From Lates calcarifer (taxonomy: Eukaryota > Chordata > Actinopteri > Centropomidae), in NCBI RefSeq assembly GCF_001640805.2, contig NC_066845.1, forward strand, positions 20,524,307 to 20,588,306: a stretch of DNA of 64,000 bases, written 5' to 3'. The position numbers and the translations under genes were made by a program. The notes under the pieces are model-generated. The model made no database searches and was not told where the DNA came from. It worked only from the letters and a program-made list of their open reading frames with translations. Below, in pieces: positions 38,801 through 49,005 of this stretch; positions within the stretch are counted from its first letter, which is position 1; each line of letters opens with the position of its first letter.

Positions 38801-40312
38801 ACACCTTCCCCCCTGAAATAACATTCTCAATCCCATTTAACTGCACGGGTGTCGATTTTTACACAGTGGCAAAAGTGGTGGCTGTTTCGTAGTTCCTCTG
38901 AGTTACACTAACGTTTAGAGTTTATGGGTAGTTGTATTAAGAAATCCTGAATTGCTGCATAGCAACCAAATAATAGAAAATTAATAATCTGCAATTTTGA
39001 TACCCAAATAATCACACAAGTCATTTACGAAGCAAAAATGCCAGATATGGGCTGTTTCCAGCTTCCCTGATGTAATGATTTGCTGCTTTTATCTCCTTTA
39101 TGTCACAGTATTTTATTTCAATTGTATTTCTTTTAATTGTAGACTGTTGGTTGGACAACACATCTGAAGATGTCACCATGGGGCCTGGCTGGGATGGAAC
39201 AACCACTGAGTGAAGTCATGTCCTGTGAGTTTTACTGTGAACTTTGGGATTTTAGCACCCAGGAGTGTTAAAATTAAAGTCAGACTCAATGGTTATTTTG
39301 TTGCATATGGTATTTTTAGATTTTAAGAATTTATTTGACTACTTTTGGGTGACATTTAATTCCTGGCAGACTTCAGCATTTAACCATCATGTCGGAGAAT
39401 AAAATTTACAGAGAATAGAATCGAACACTTTCATTAAATAAAGTACAGAAAATCTAAATAATTAGAAAGTTTTCTTTTGGCCGGGGGTTTGGTCCTCCAA
39501 ATTAAGGTCGGGCAGTCTCAAAAAGGATCGTCCCCCTCGTCACCTTGGTTCTACATGCTGCTGACTAAGGCACAAACCACACGTGTCCCTATGGAACAAG
39601 TGACTGACCACCAAAACACTGCTGAGCACCCCACACAGACCTAATTGTTTTTTAAATGTTGAAGTTGCGTGCACATTCACTGGGCTTCCCATGATAAATA
39701 TATGTTGAGCAACGTAATAACACACGTTAAATGTGGGACCTGGGCGTTTGAAACAGGCTCAAACAGGAATGTAAAGTGCTGTGAATTACCTGTGGGTTTG
39801 GGGACTTCGGTCGTGTTGGGCTGCGTCATGGCAATGCACACGTCGTCCTGGGGAAACTTGTCACAGGTGAGCATCTCCGGCCAGGGGAACCCGAACGCCT
39901 CCATGATGGGGGTGCAGCTGTCCCGCACGGCCTCGCACAGCCAGCGACACGGGTAGATGAGATGATCAAGACACACGGGCGCAAAGAGCGAGCAGAGGAA
40001 GACCTGCGTGCCCGGGTGGCAGTTTTTGTGCACGAGGGGCACCCAGCTGCTGGCCTGCTGTTTCACTTCGGCCATGGTCTCGTGCTCCAGCAGGTTGGGC
40101 AGCAGCATCTGGTTGTAGCCCACGTTGTGACAGAGCCGCAGGTCGTCCGGGATGTCCACGCACTGCGGGGGTTTGCCGTAGCTGCGCCCGCCGTTGTATG
40201 AGTCCGACTTCCAGCTCACGTACTCGTACTCAGACGCCCCGCACGCTGACACGAGCGCCACTGTCACAGCCAGCCGGATCATCCTCCAGAACGATTCAGA
40301 AGAAGACCTCAT
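29522..40312 (-). CDS. sfrp1: Secreted frizzled-related protein 1, complete three-exon gene (join 40312-39790, 36351-36271, 29847-29522)
   Basis: The three exons add up to 930 nt, or 309 residues plus a TAA stop; human SFRP1 is 314 residues. sFRPs are secreted proteins that bind Wnts through a frizzled-type domain and modulate Wnt signalling outside the cell. Visible order: a hydrophobic signal peptide at about residues 11-26; a mature N-terminus near SEYEY (27-31); a frizzled cysteine-rich domain with ten cysteines (C51, C61, C98, C107, C114, C122, C126, C133, C150, C159); an N-glycosylation sequon at N166; and a netrin-like domain with six cysteines (C180, C183, C197, C251, C253, C301) and a lysine-rich stretch at about 204-240. 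Both introns are phase 1 with GT-AG ends. The linker MTQPNTTEVPKPTG and the end CPTFENVFK resemble SFRP1 rather than SFRP5, whose C-terminus differs, so I call sfrp1. The teleost a or b copy cannot be assigned here. The gene is intact, with no frameshift or internal stop. Confidence 0.96.
30150..30650. repeat. Degenerate interspersed repeat region in sfrp1 intron 2
   Basis: The 15-mer CCAATACTGGATTTT occurs at about 30169 and about 30395, each near words such as 'atcggcatctgc', 'ccagtatcaata' and 'gaagaatatctgatactg'. These are typical of a diverged fish DNA-transposon-like repeat built on a 'ccgatactggat' core. Ends are not definable. Confidence 0.4.
33266..33291. repeat. (TG)n microsatellite
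   Basis: About 13 uninterrupted TG units in sfrp1 intron 2. Confidence 0.95.
33400..33600 (-). repeat. Possible fish interspersed repeat fragment
   Basis: On the minus strand 'cataaacgcttcccatctat' and 'acttgaggtggtcggatgga' resemble phrases of a widespread fish repeat. The identification rests on memory of those phrases only. Confidence 0.3.
34942..34992. repeat. Imperfect tandem duplication, unit about 28 bp
   Basis: AATGAAATGAACGTGTGAAA is followed 28 bases later by AATGAAACGAGTGTGTGAAA; both are continued by CCA. Confidence 0.8.
36271..36351 (-). CDS. sfrp1: sfrp1 coding exon 2 (81 nt): linker and start of netrin-like domain
   Basis: This short internal exon was found by reading the minus strand between the two obvious exons. 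It is preceded by the acceptor TTTTTTCAG and followed by the donor GTAAGTG. It encodes 27 codons' worth of sequence in phase 1: the rest of G175, then YSPICPPCDNEMKTDTILEH and MCASEF, and the first base of A202. The CPPC motif (C180, C183) and C197 are the first three cysteines of the netrin-like domain. The CPPCDNE and EHxCASEF patterns match SFRP1 proteins. At 81 nt it is too short to stand out as an open frame by itself. Confidence 0.95.
36352..39789 (-). other. sfrp1 intron 1 (3438 bp)
   Basis: The intron starts with GTAATT and ends with TTTTTTCAG. It contains a (CA)n run at 37760-37778 and a short GC-rich patch near 39480-39545 that may be an island shore or enhancer. No other gene or clear transposon was seen. 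Confidence 0.9.
37760..37778. repeat. (AC)n microsatellite
   Basis: About nine AC units in sfrp1 intron 1. Confidence 0.9.
39790..40312 (-). CDS. sfrp1: sfrp1 coding exon 1: signal peptide and frizzled domain
   Basis: This exon encodes residues 1-174 and the first base of G175. It contains the signal peptide and the whole frizzled domain, with the typical stretches KPPQCVDIP, NLLEHETMAEVKQQASSW and QVFLCSLFAPVC. I chose the ATG at 40312-40310 because it is the first in-frame ATG; the frame is open upstream to 40327, but that extension begins with TTG. A has good context (A at -3). A second in-frame ATG (codon 11, at 40282-40280) would leave a shorter but still workable signal peptide and is a possible alternative start. 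The exon ends ACAG, followed by the donor GTAATT at 39789. It is clearly richer in G+C and CpG than its surroundings, as expected for a first exon inside a CpG island. Confidence 0.95.
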
Positions 40313-40377
40313 TATTTCTCTTTGCAACAGTAAAAGGAATGCAACTCAGTGCGGATCAAACAAGCGAACCAAGAGGC

Positions 40378-40386
40378 TCACTTCAT
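40378..40386 (-). promoter_or_regulatory. Minimal upstream ORF (ATG-AAG-stop) in the presumed sfrp1 5' leader
   Basis: On the minus strand an ATG at 40386 is followed by one lysine codon and TGA. This gives a two-codon upstream ORF that ends 65 bases before the sfrp1 start codon. It matters only if transcription starts above 40386, which is likely but not shown. Such minimal uORFs can lower or tune translation of the main frame. Confidence 0.35.
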
Positions 40387-40699
40387 GAAAAAAAAAATCT
40401 GAACAATAAGAAACAAATGTAGAAAGAAGCTGGGTGCTGCCGATCGACGCACGTAAAGCGTGTTGAGTTTCTGGTTTGGGTAAAGTCCACAGGCACTCTC
40501 CTCTGGCTGCAGCCCCGCCGCGCTCCTCTGGTGCGTCTAGCTCCTGCGAGAGTTTGGGGAGGTACAGCGCTCTGCCTGTGAGGAGCTTGGAAACAAGGAG
40601 ATTGTAAAGTGCGCCCCGGCCAATCGGAGCGCGTCTGAGCCTTTTGGCACTCTGCTGTCAGTCAAAGCGCTTAATTACCCAGTGTGTAAAAACTCTCCA

Positions 40700-43600
40700 G
40701 GAGTCTCCGTACTCCTCCTTTTACTCCGTGCTTGTACTTCCTTCGACAAAACAAAATACTGAGTAGGGACATGTATACACGTATAAACCCAGAAGCGTAT
40801 TAGTTTTTGTGGAAGTTGTGCAGAATAAAAGTGTACATTATTAATATTATGATTATTATGTATAATTTCTAGAGTTCGATTTCATTCCGGTTGCCAAAAG
40901 TGTGGATCAGGCAACAGCGTGTGTCTCTCGATGAAATCTTAATCTCAGTAATATTTACTATTATTGTCCCTACAACAGAATGTGTAAGTTTTTTGCGTTT
41001 CCTGTATTACTATATCACTATTACACTGGAGTCACAGAACTAAACACAAGCAGCATTTCTCTTACAAATAAATACCCAACAGAGGTTGTTTAATGGACGT
41101 TTTGAAGTTATTTACAGAAATTTCAAAGACTCTTACTAAACATCTGGATGAAAAAAATCTCACCTCTGCACCACAACAAAATGTTTTTCATCCGTGTCTC
41201 GGATTGACATGGCTGATCTTCTTGCTTTTTCTATAGGCTACATGAAAACCAGCATCATCATGGATAAATATAAATGAAAGTCTTTTTAAATAAAAAAAAA
41301 AAAAGTTTGGTTCACAGACTTGATTGGCTGCACAAACTGAGCAAGGAGATACATGAGAAAGATATGCTATTTATTTTATTACAGGAAATCCAATGCTTAG
41401 CTCATTGACTTGAATAATGTCAATACATGAGTATTGTACATATAGTATTTTCACTAATTACCAACAAGAGAATCTAATTTTTGTGACAAAGTTCTGAAGT
41501 GCTGAGCTAAGTCATATCTATCAATAAACAGCTGTCTCAGGAGGAGTTCTTGGATACATTATCTAATGAGACGGAAGCTGGTGATCTGATACAGCTCGGT
41601 TTGTGTTTGCTGGATATGCAAACATTGGGGAAGTTCTTCTTTATCCAACCTAATTACAAACTGCAGGCAAAAGTTAATTTGCTGAGCTGTAAGTGTCCAT
41701 CTCCTCCCTGCTTTGCCTCCTTCACTGATAAGACTGAAGGTGTGAAATCCCTCTATTTAAATGTAGGCCAATTTGCATTCCATTGTGTTGCTAACAGTTC
41801 TTGCAGCGCAAAAGAAAAAAAAAAAACAAAGCACTTAATTTGATTTTAAGTGTGGACACAGCAAACATAGACCTTTCAGAGTAACAGCTTTGTTGAACTT
41901 ATTTATCAAATCAATGCGTTTTACAGCTGTCTCCCCTGCAGAAGACACCGCTCACCTAGACATTTTCTTCCTCTTTCACTTCTTGAATTGAGGCCAGGAG
42001 AAAACAGTTTCCAGCAGCAGGCAGAATGTTAAATGCATTATGCACTATGGATGGATGGTGACAGATGGCACCATAATCAAAAATTGACTGTAATTTGCTG
42101 GGTGCAAAAGTTGAAATGAAAAATAAAAGTGTCAAAAAAAAATGCTATAAATCATTTGTGAGCTATAATCAAGTTACAATCAGGGCGACCTGAAATGTGC
42201 AAAAATAATACAACCTTAGATAGCTCATCAGTGAAATTATGAATTAACTAAGCCCTTTGAATGGTAATCAGCATGCCAAAGCAGTGATGTTTGTTGAAAA
42301 GAAGACCAACTGATTCCCCAAGTGCTTTAAAGACAACACCTCTGTTAACATTTCAAATTAACGATGATGGTTTAATAAGGGGGACTGTGTTTGTGGCGAT
42401 GCTACGCAGACTGCTTTATGGGCTGATGCCATCCAACAACAGTTTGTGCATAGATGGTTGCTAAAGCAAACTTAAAATTTAGGAGACAGGAGGGTTTTTT
42501 TTCCTGTCAGACTAGACCTGGCTTTGCTCAAACGCATGAGGTAGCCTCTTGTCAGGAGTGATAGCGCTGCTAAAAACCACCAGCAGGACATCAACAAGCC
42601 AAAACCTCAGTGACACAAAGAAATGCAGTGGAAGAAATGAAGAGATTTGCATTTACTTTCCACATGAGAGTACAGCAGAGAAATTGAGAAAAAAAGTCTT
42701 CTGCAAACAAAAGCAGATATGAACATGCAGCCATAGATGTCACTGTTATCACCACCACATTCACTTTCCAAACTTTGTGCTTTAACAGCGTGTGACTAAC
42801 AATAGAGAGACTAAATATTTGGACTTTCAGGCCTCTGGGTGGACAGAGTTTCCCAAAGACAGGCTATCCATCTATATTCACCAGTGTTTAAAGTCACAAT
42901 CTTGCAAACATGTGCATGTATTGCCATGAAAGGACATTTTGGCCCTGGCAGAATGAACATGTATGTCATTAAGCATCTGTCATCGGCGACCACTGGCTAA
43001 ACACTGGATCTCCTCCAGAGCTTGATGTCAGCCACAGACTGACGAGGTGTATGTGCATGAGGGACTCAGTGGGTGAAAAAGCTCTACTATAACCTACTGT
43101 ATTTTAAAATACAGAAATAACAAGCACACCTGCTTTCTGTCAGGTAACACCAGGAGAGCACAGAGAGCTACATATAGCTCACAAACCTCACTGCTTTTTA
43201 TTCGCTTGAGTTTTATTCTTGCACTCTACTGCATCATTTAGTGAGAGTGTGTCGACTGATTTGATTTTGTTCCTTCATGATGAAGGGATGTGTACTTGAC
43301 TCGACTTTCCATGAGTAAAGACTGGTTCCTGGGTAGTGTATGATTCTTAGCATTTAAAGTGTTGAGTCATTACATCTACTTAACTTTCCCCTGACTTTGA
43401 CTTACCTTATCCTCAGAGTTCTCCTGATGAAGTTGTAAAGACTTACTGTCACCCTTACTTTAACATTATTGATCTTTGGCCCTATTCAGGCCTCCTAAAT
43501 TTGTACCAGTCAGTGAATGTGTTTAGATGGACAGTAACCAGGTTACTGCCAGCTTTCTGCACTTACCTGATTTCAAACAAAAAACTCAGTTTCTCTAATC

Positions 43601-45235
43601 CGTGTTCATTCAGTCAACTCGTACAATAGATAGTTATGTGAATGCAGAATATGTATGGAACTAATGTTTGGTTTCATGTCACTGTCCACATACTGGTGTA
43701 AGCAGGAAGCTGTTTGGAACAGCTTGTTGCTTAGTTACAAAAAATATACTATAACTTTGAGCATTTGAATTCTGCAGCTGCAAGCAAAGAAACCAAGGTC
43801 AGTGATTCATCATCCATGTTGCATTCACAACTGATAGTCAAGACTGTAATGGGTCATGTGATAGGTGCATGATAATTCAGGGAGGGAACATAATGACTGA
43901 TAAGATTCAGTCAAGTGGTGAAAATCTCTGTTTCTGCTTGTCCAGACTTTAAATGAGGCCTTCACTGCTTGCATAAGTCTCAGTTTTCAGCGCTTTAAAA
44001 TTGCCAGACATAAACTTAGCAACAGAATTTTAAAACTAAAATACTGTGGATGTAGGCTCAGAGACTACAGGTGGAGGTGGGGTGGGGTCAGGTGAGCAGT
44101 GTGGCAGCAGGCGTGCAGGAAAAGGGTGACCAGAACATGTGCATGTTATGCATGTACATGTCTTACAGGACATTGCTATTGCTCAGTGACAGCAGTGTAG
44201 AAAAAATCATCACATGTAACACTGCATGTTTGCCCTCAAAATTGTATAATTTAAAGTCTGACGCAAATTATACTGTGTCTGCATGGCTGTGAGAGACTGC
44301 ATTACATAAACTTTGTCATCTTTTTATGTTGAATTCCTGTGTGGTCAGCCAATCAGTACTGACTCAAATGACACCTGAGGTAATTCATCAGGCTTCATAC
44401 AGCTCCCCATGGAGCCACAAAAGACTTGAAACTTGTATATGTAGTAATACTCCCCAATACCCCGAAAAGACTCTGATGTGTTAAATTGGCTGAATACTTG
44501 GAGGATCCAGAATAAGTTCAGTTAAAAAAATTCTACAAGACTGAAGTGTCCATGTTTTTTTAATTTGTCATACAGTGGAGCAACCAAAGAAGCTAGACGA
44601 ATGTGTGGGTGGTCAACAAGCTATTTGGCTGAATATGTTGGCCACAGTTAAACATGGTCATTGGTTGTCAACAGCCAGTTAGATTTGCATGCCTGTTTTG
44701 TTTTTTGTTGTTCTCTTGGTTTAGTTTCATGAGTAATAGCACCAGATGGTAAATGCAAAGAAGTTGAGAAGCTGATTATAGCTATTTAAAACAGATTTCC
44801 CCAACTTTTATTTGAAGGACAGTCAAAATATACATCTCAAAAATAATGCTTTGAGGGTATTTTTTTTACATAAAAGGGTTATATAATGTTTTCTGTGGCT
44901 TTGGAGGAGTTTTGTCAAGTATTAAAAAAATAACTCTGATAATGTCATTGGATACTTATCTGGACTTGGGTGTGGAGACTACAAATTTATTTTTAAAAAA
45001 GCCTGCGTTTGAAATTTGGGTTGTGGAGTTGGACATATGTATTCACTCAGCATGGAAGATGTAAAGAAATGTAATGAAAATGTGCTGTTGGTTGCATTAT
45101 GACAAATGTGGGATTCAGTATTTTTGGAACTTGACTAATAGCTGAGGTCATACCATATGACACTGGCCCAATAAATACTGGATCATGCAGACACAAAGGG
45201 TAGTCATCATCTGATCATCATCCCAATTAACATTA
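40700..45235. other. Non-genic stretch 5' of sfrp1
   Basis: AT-rich sequence with short poly-A runs (for example 41287-41305). No exon with splice signals and recognisable protein was found. Confidence 0.5.
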
Positions 45236-45240
45236 AAAGT

Positions 45241-45495
45241 ATTAGATGTAAGTTTTTGCTATCGCTACATAGCAACCAGCCGATGTTAGCATTAACAGTT
45301 GTTTTATTTCCAGTCTAGGGGAAACATTGAGTTCAACGTCAAACTTCATTCCTTTACTCTCCAAGAGCTGTCTCCACAGTGAAAAGTAATGGCAATGTTA
45401 ACTCTTGTTATGCTTCTATTGTAAGTAAACAGCTGTTAATGCTAACATTGGCTATATAATGATTGCAAAAGCTTACACACAGCACCTTTAATAAC
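45241..45495. mobile_element. MITE-like element with long terminal inverted repeats
   Basis: The left arm (about 45250-45307) contains CGATGTTAGCATTAACAGTT. The right arm (about 45424-45475) contains AACAGCTGTTAATGCTAACA, and the two are near-perfect reverse complements over about 27 bases. They extend outward through 'taagtttttgc' and 'gcaaaagctta' with one small gap. The loop of about 115 bp is non-coding. Confidence 0.6.
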
Positions 45496-45499
45496 ATTA

Positions 45500-46810
45500 A
45501 GTACAGATGTTGTTCTAAAGTTGACAGAGTAATAATTGACTGTATAGTTAAAATTCAAAGTTAAAAAACAAAACAGATACAGCAGGTGATGGTGTAAATC
45601 ACACTAAGCAAGGTGAAGATGAATGTCTGCATCAAAACATAACATTAACGATCACTAAAGCACTTTTTTTAACTTATGGAAGGAAAGCAAAGACATCTGT
45701 GTCCACATGAGGTTGACCACATGAGGGGTGGGTTTAACCAATTGACACTCCTGCTTAGTTACATCAAATAGATTCAACTTAAGACAGTTAAATTAACCCT
45801 ACAATGTGAGATTTGTGCAGACAAGAGAAAAAGTATGATTTTCAGGGGGAGATGCATCAGTCTAGATGGTTTCATGGAGTGCCCTGAGAAGCAAGACCGA
45901 TACATGTGCAACCCTCTATCAAATTATACTGTATGTTAAAATCAGATGTTTGTGCAGTGATCACCTAAGCACCAGGCTGCTTCTGCTGTAGCTGTTCTGT
46001 TGAGTACACAGAAGAAGGTATTCTGCCATAACCACAAATGCCTCTTATATATCTGTACAGCTACCAATTGTGAGCTCCAAAATAAAAATGAGCAGTATTC
46101 TGAAAGGGAGTTTTGCAAGACAATGAGCCACAGTGCACGGCTGCCTGTGATGACTTGCCTGGATGCACTGCCCTCCCCGTGACTAATGCAGGCAATTTGT
46201 GACATTTGGATAAAGGCAAGGAGGAAAATAAAAGCGAGAAGAAAAACACACTGTAGTTACTTACTTAATGATGCTTCTGTGTGCGAGAAGACGGAGGCCA
46301 AAATACCTCTCACATAACTCACAGATCGTGCTGGGGCGGCAGCATTACTGCTCAGCAGGGGGGAGAGTGAATGCTTATCTGGCCCACAGAGAGTCAAGAG
46401 TCCTACTCTGAAACAGCTCCTTTTAGGTTTCGATAAGTCATGAAGCTGCATCCCACGCTGATGTGTTTTTGTTTGTTGAAAGTTACCAGTAAAACTCTTC
46501 TATAATTGATTTGGGATGTACTTTCACTCAGCCTGTCTGCACATAAATAGTTCAAGTAACCACTGCAAATTTGGAATGGAAAATAGGAGCTTTTTTGTGG
46601 CAACGCCCCTGATTCATAGTGCATGAGTGCGACCATGGACTTGATAAAGTACAGAGGAAACCTCAGTGAACTTCATTGTAATATGTGCTGCTTCTTAAGG
46701 TCTCACATATTCAGGTTCTCTTTCTGCAAGCCAGAAATGACAGATTGGTATGTGTGAAGCAGTAGAAAAACGGCCCAAACACATCTTTGCATTTCTTTCA
46801 CATATGTATT
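45500..46810. other. Non-genic stretch
   Basis: No recognised feature. Overlapping short frames at 45942-46636 lie on both strands and lack any family resemblance. Confidence 0.45.
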
Positions 46811-47825
46811 TACAGTGGATTCAGAAAGTATTCATATGTTTTCAGTTTTTGCACGCCTCATCGTATATGCCCATCAGTCTACACTTGGTAACCCATACTG
46901 GCAAAGTGAAAAAAAATGTTTTTATAATTTTTTGAAAAGTTTAGTAAAACTCAAAAACTAAAGTCTCTTATTTATAAAAGCATTCATACAGTTTACTGTG
47001 GCACTTGTGGTCAGGTGCTGCCAGTTTGCTTTAATTTTTCTTTCTACCTGTCCACCTGTGGCAAAGGCGAGGCATAGCTCAAGTGTAAAACCATTTCTAA
47101 AGCTTTTCCAGGAGCACAGTGTCCTCAATAACTGTGAAATGGAAGAAGTCTGGAACCACCAGGACTCTTCCTGGAGTTGGCCGTCAAGAAGGTGACCAAG
47201 AGCCCAAAGGTCAGAGCTTGAGAATACTAAAGGATCCTTTCTAAAGGATGCCATTTTAGCAGCACACCATCAATCAGGCCATTATGGTACTGCATCTAGA
47301 CTGAAGCCACTTTGAGTAAAATGCATATGACAACCTGCTCTGGGTTTGCCAGATGCCATTTAAAGGACTCTGAGAGCATGAGAGAAAAGATTTTCTGATC
47401 TGATGAGTCAAACACTCTAAACTGGCACCAGACACTGCCCCTTACCTGGCTAACACCATTCACCATAGTGATGTATGGTGGTGACAGCATCATTGAAGGA
47501 AAGAAGAACACACCCAAAAACAGAGAGGTCCTTGAAAAAAACTGACACATAACCTGAGACTAGCTCAGTAATTTACCTTTCAGCATGACAATGACTCAAA
47601 GCATACAGCCAACACAACACTATGGGACAAGTCTCTGACTGTCACTGAGTGACCAAGATAAGGTCCAGACTTAAACCCAATATACCATCTGTGGAGAGAT
47701 CTGAAAGTTGCAGTTTACACCTTTGATTTTTAATAAATTTGCAAAAAATTCAAAAAACATGTAGACTAAATTTGGAAAAGTGTGGAAAAAGTGAGGGGGG
47801 CTGATTATTTTCTGAAGCCACTGTA
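46811..47825 (+). mobile_element. Tc1/mariner-family transposon remnant with both terminal repeats
   Basis: The element begins TACAGTGGATTCAGAAAGTA and ends TTTTCTGAAGCCACTGTA, which are inverted copies bounded by TA, the standard Tc1 target. The interior keeps fragments of transposase coding sequence in the correct order: 'gtgtcctcaataactgtgaa' and 'cttcctggagttggccgtca' (helix-turn-helix and linker region), 'ttctgatctgatgagtca' (the WSDE catalytic motif), 'catgacaatgactcaaagca' (the QHDNDPKH-like catalytic region) and 'ttaaacccaatataccatct' followed by 'gtggagagatctgaaa' (the LNPIE.LW-like end). At about 1 kb it is shorter than a full fish Tc1 (about 1.3-1.6 kb), and the frame is broken many times. 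Confidence 0.92.
46820..47720 (+). pseudogene. Broken Tc1/mariner transposase
   Basis: Transposase-derived fragments are spread over several frames, with stops and small deletions between them, so no functional protein can be made. The second acidic catalytic position survives as a Q/H-D-N-D type motif (about 47583), but the reading frame around it does not. A fish Tc1 transposase is normally about 340 residues. Confidence 0.85.
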
Positions 47826-47829
47826 TTTT

Positions 47830-48700
47830 GGTCTGTAAGAATTGCAATTCTGCTAAACCACACAACTCAGAAAAACCAGGCCAACCCACTTAAAATGTCT
47901 GCACCCCCTCATCAGTTTGTAGATATATATGTTCAGAGACAGCCTTCCGCCTCAGATGCTTGCCATGTCCACAGCAGTTATGTATCGATGAAATAGTTTC
48001 ATTATGATTACATCTGTGCTCTCCGACTTGCTAGCCAAAATTACCCAACTTCATGAGAAACCTATCATGAATAATCACCCTGGAAGACACTGAATACCAA
48101 AAACTGAGACATCACAGTAAGGAAGTGCTGTGACTACATGTGTATATGTGGTTAGGAGAAGGGGAGTGTAGCTAAAAGTCATCCATCTGTGCATAATTAC
48201 ATGAACTCGATTTCAGCCCCAGCAATGCTCCATTCATCATCATAATTCATGGTATTAATTTACAATTGGGTAATTATCTTCCACTCACTCAGTGTGAGTC
48301 CTAATCAGCCAGGATTTTTTATTCAAAAGTTTAAAGCTGCACTTGGCAACTTTTGCACAGATCCAAGTGGCATTAAGAGGAAACTGACTGGAAAAAATAA
48401 TCTTCAGTATCCTGAAATTATGGCAAGGTGACTTCAGGCTGGTCTATGATTCTCTGTACCAACACTGGACAACAAAGTAAAACATCTAATGTTGTGGATT
48501 CCACTTTCTCTGGACAGAACATTGGTTTACTACACTTAAGGCCAAGTCATACCATCAGTTAAAGTTTGTGGGGAATATATATATATATTTGAACAAACTT
48601 CTGACTTAGTCAAATATATCTAAGAGAAAAACAAATGCAAAATTATTACCAAAACTGTCTGTTGTAACATTCATCACAGTTTACAAACCAACTTCTTAAG
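47830..48700. other. Non-genic stretch
   Basis: No gene or repeat was recognised apart from a short (TA)n patch at about 48575. Confidence 0.45.
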
Positions 48701-48704
48701 TCAA

Positions 48705-49005
48705 TGTCACTCATTCACTTTCTTGCCGAGAGTTAGGTGCTACAATTGATACCTCTCATTTCTGTACTTTAAATATGAGACTACAGCAAGAGGATTGTTA
48801 ACTTAACTTAGCACAAAGACTGGAAACAAAGGGAAACAGATAATCTGGCTGTGGCCAAAAGTAACAAAAATCCCTGCCTGCCAACACCTCTCTGATTAAT
48901 ATAGCATATTTCTAATTATATATGACAATATATCAAAAGCGAAAAAAAAAAACACGTTGTGATTGTAAGGAGGGTGTGCATGGGACCGTTTCTTGGTTGG
49001 GAGCA
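48705..49005 (+). repeat. Teleost interspersed repeat, family A, copy 2
   Basis: It has 'ttcttgccgagagttaggtg', 'ttgttaacttaacttagcac', 'aagactggaaacaaagggaa' and 'accgtttcttggttggga' in the same order as the family consensus I remember. It is fuller at the 3' end than the copy at 28773. Confidence 0.75.

Larger units (their letters stand above)
39790..40680. promoter_or_regulatory. CpG island over exon 1, 5' UTR and putative promoter of sfrp1
   Basis: This stretch is visibly rich in G+C and CpG in an otherwise AT-rich window, and it covers the first exon and the sequence just 5' of it. A CCAAT box in the reverse orientation (CCAATCGG on the plus strand, 40620-40627) lies about 310 bp upstream of the start codon. 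A homeodomain-type TAATTA lies at 40672-40677. I see no convincing TATA box. The transcription start is therefore probably dispersed, perhaps around 40520-40580, but the sequence does not fix it. Confidence 0.6.

Noticed and set aside
40313..40327. Five-codon N-terminal extension of sfrp1 beginning with TTG
   Set aside because: A non-ATG start is not needed; an ATG with adequate context follows at 40312.
39669..40422. Several frames on both strands over sfrp1 exon 1
   Set aside because: They are shadows caused by the GC-rich exon; only the minus-strand frizzled-domain frame is homologous to a known protein.
46958..47254. Short frames as independent genes at 46958-47254
   Set aside because: They fall inside the Tc1/mariner remnant.
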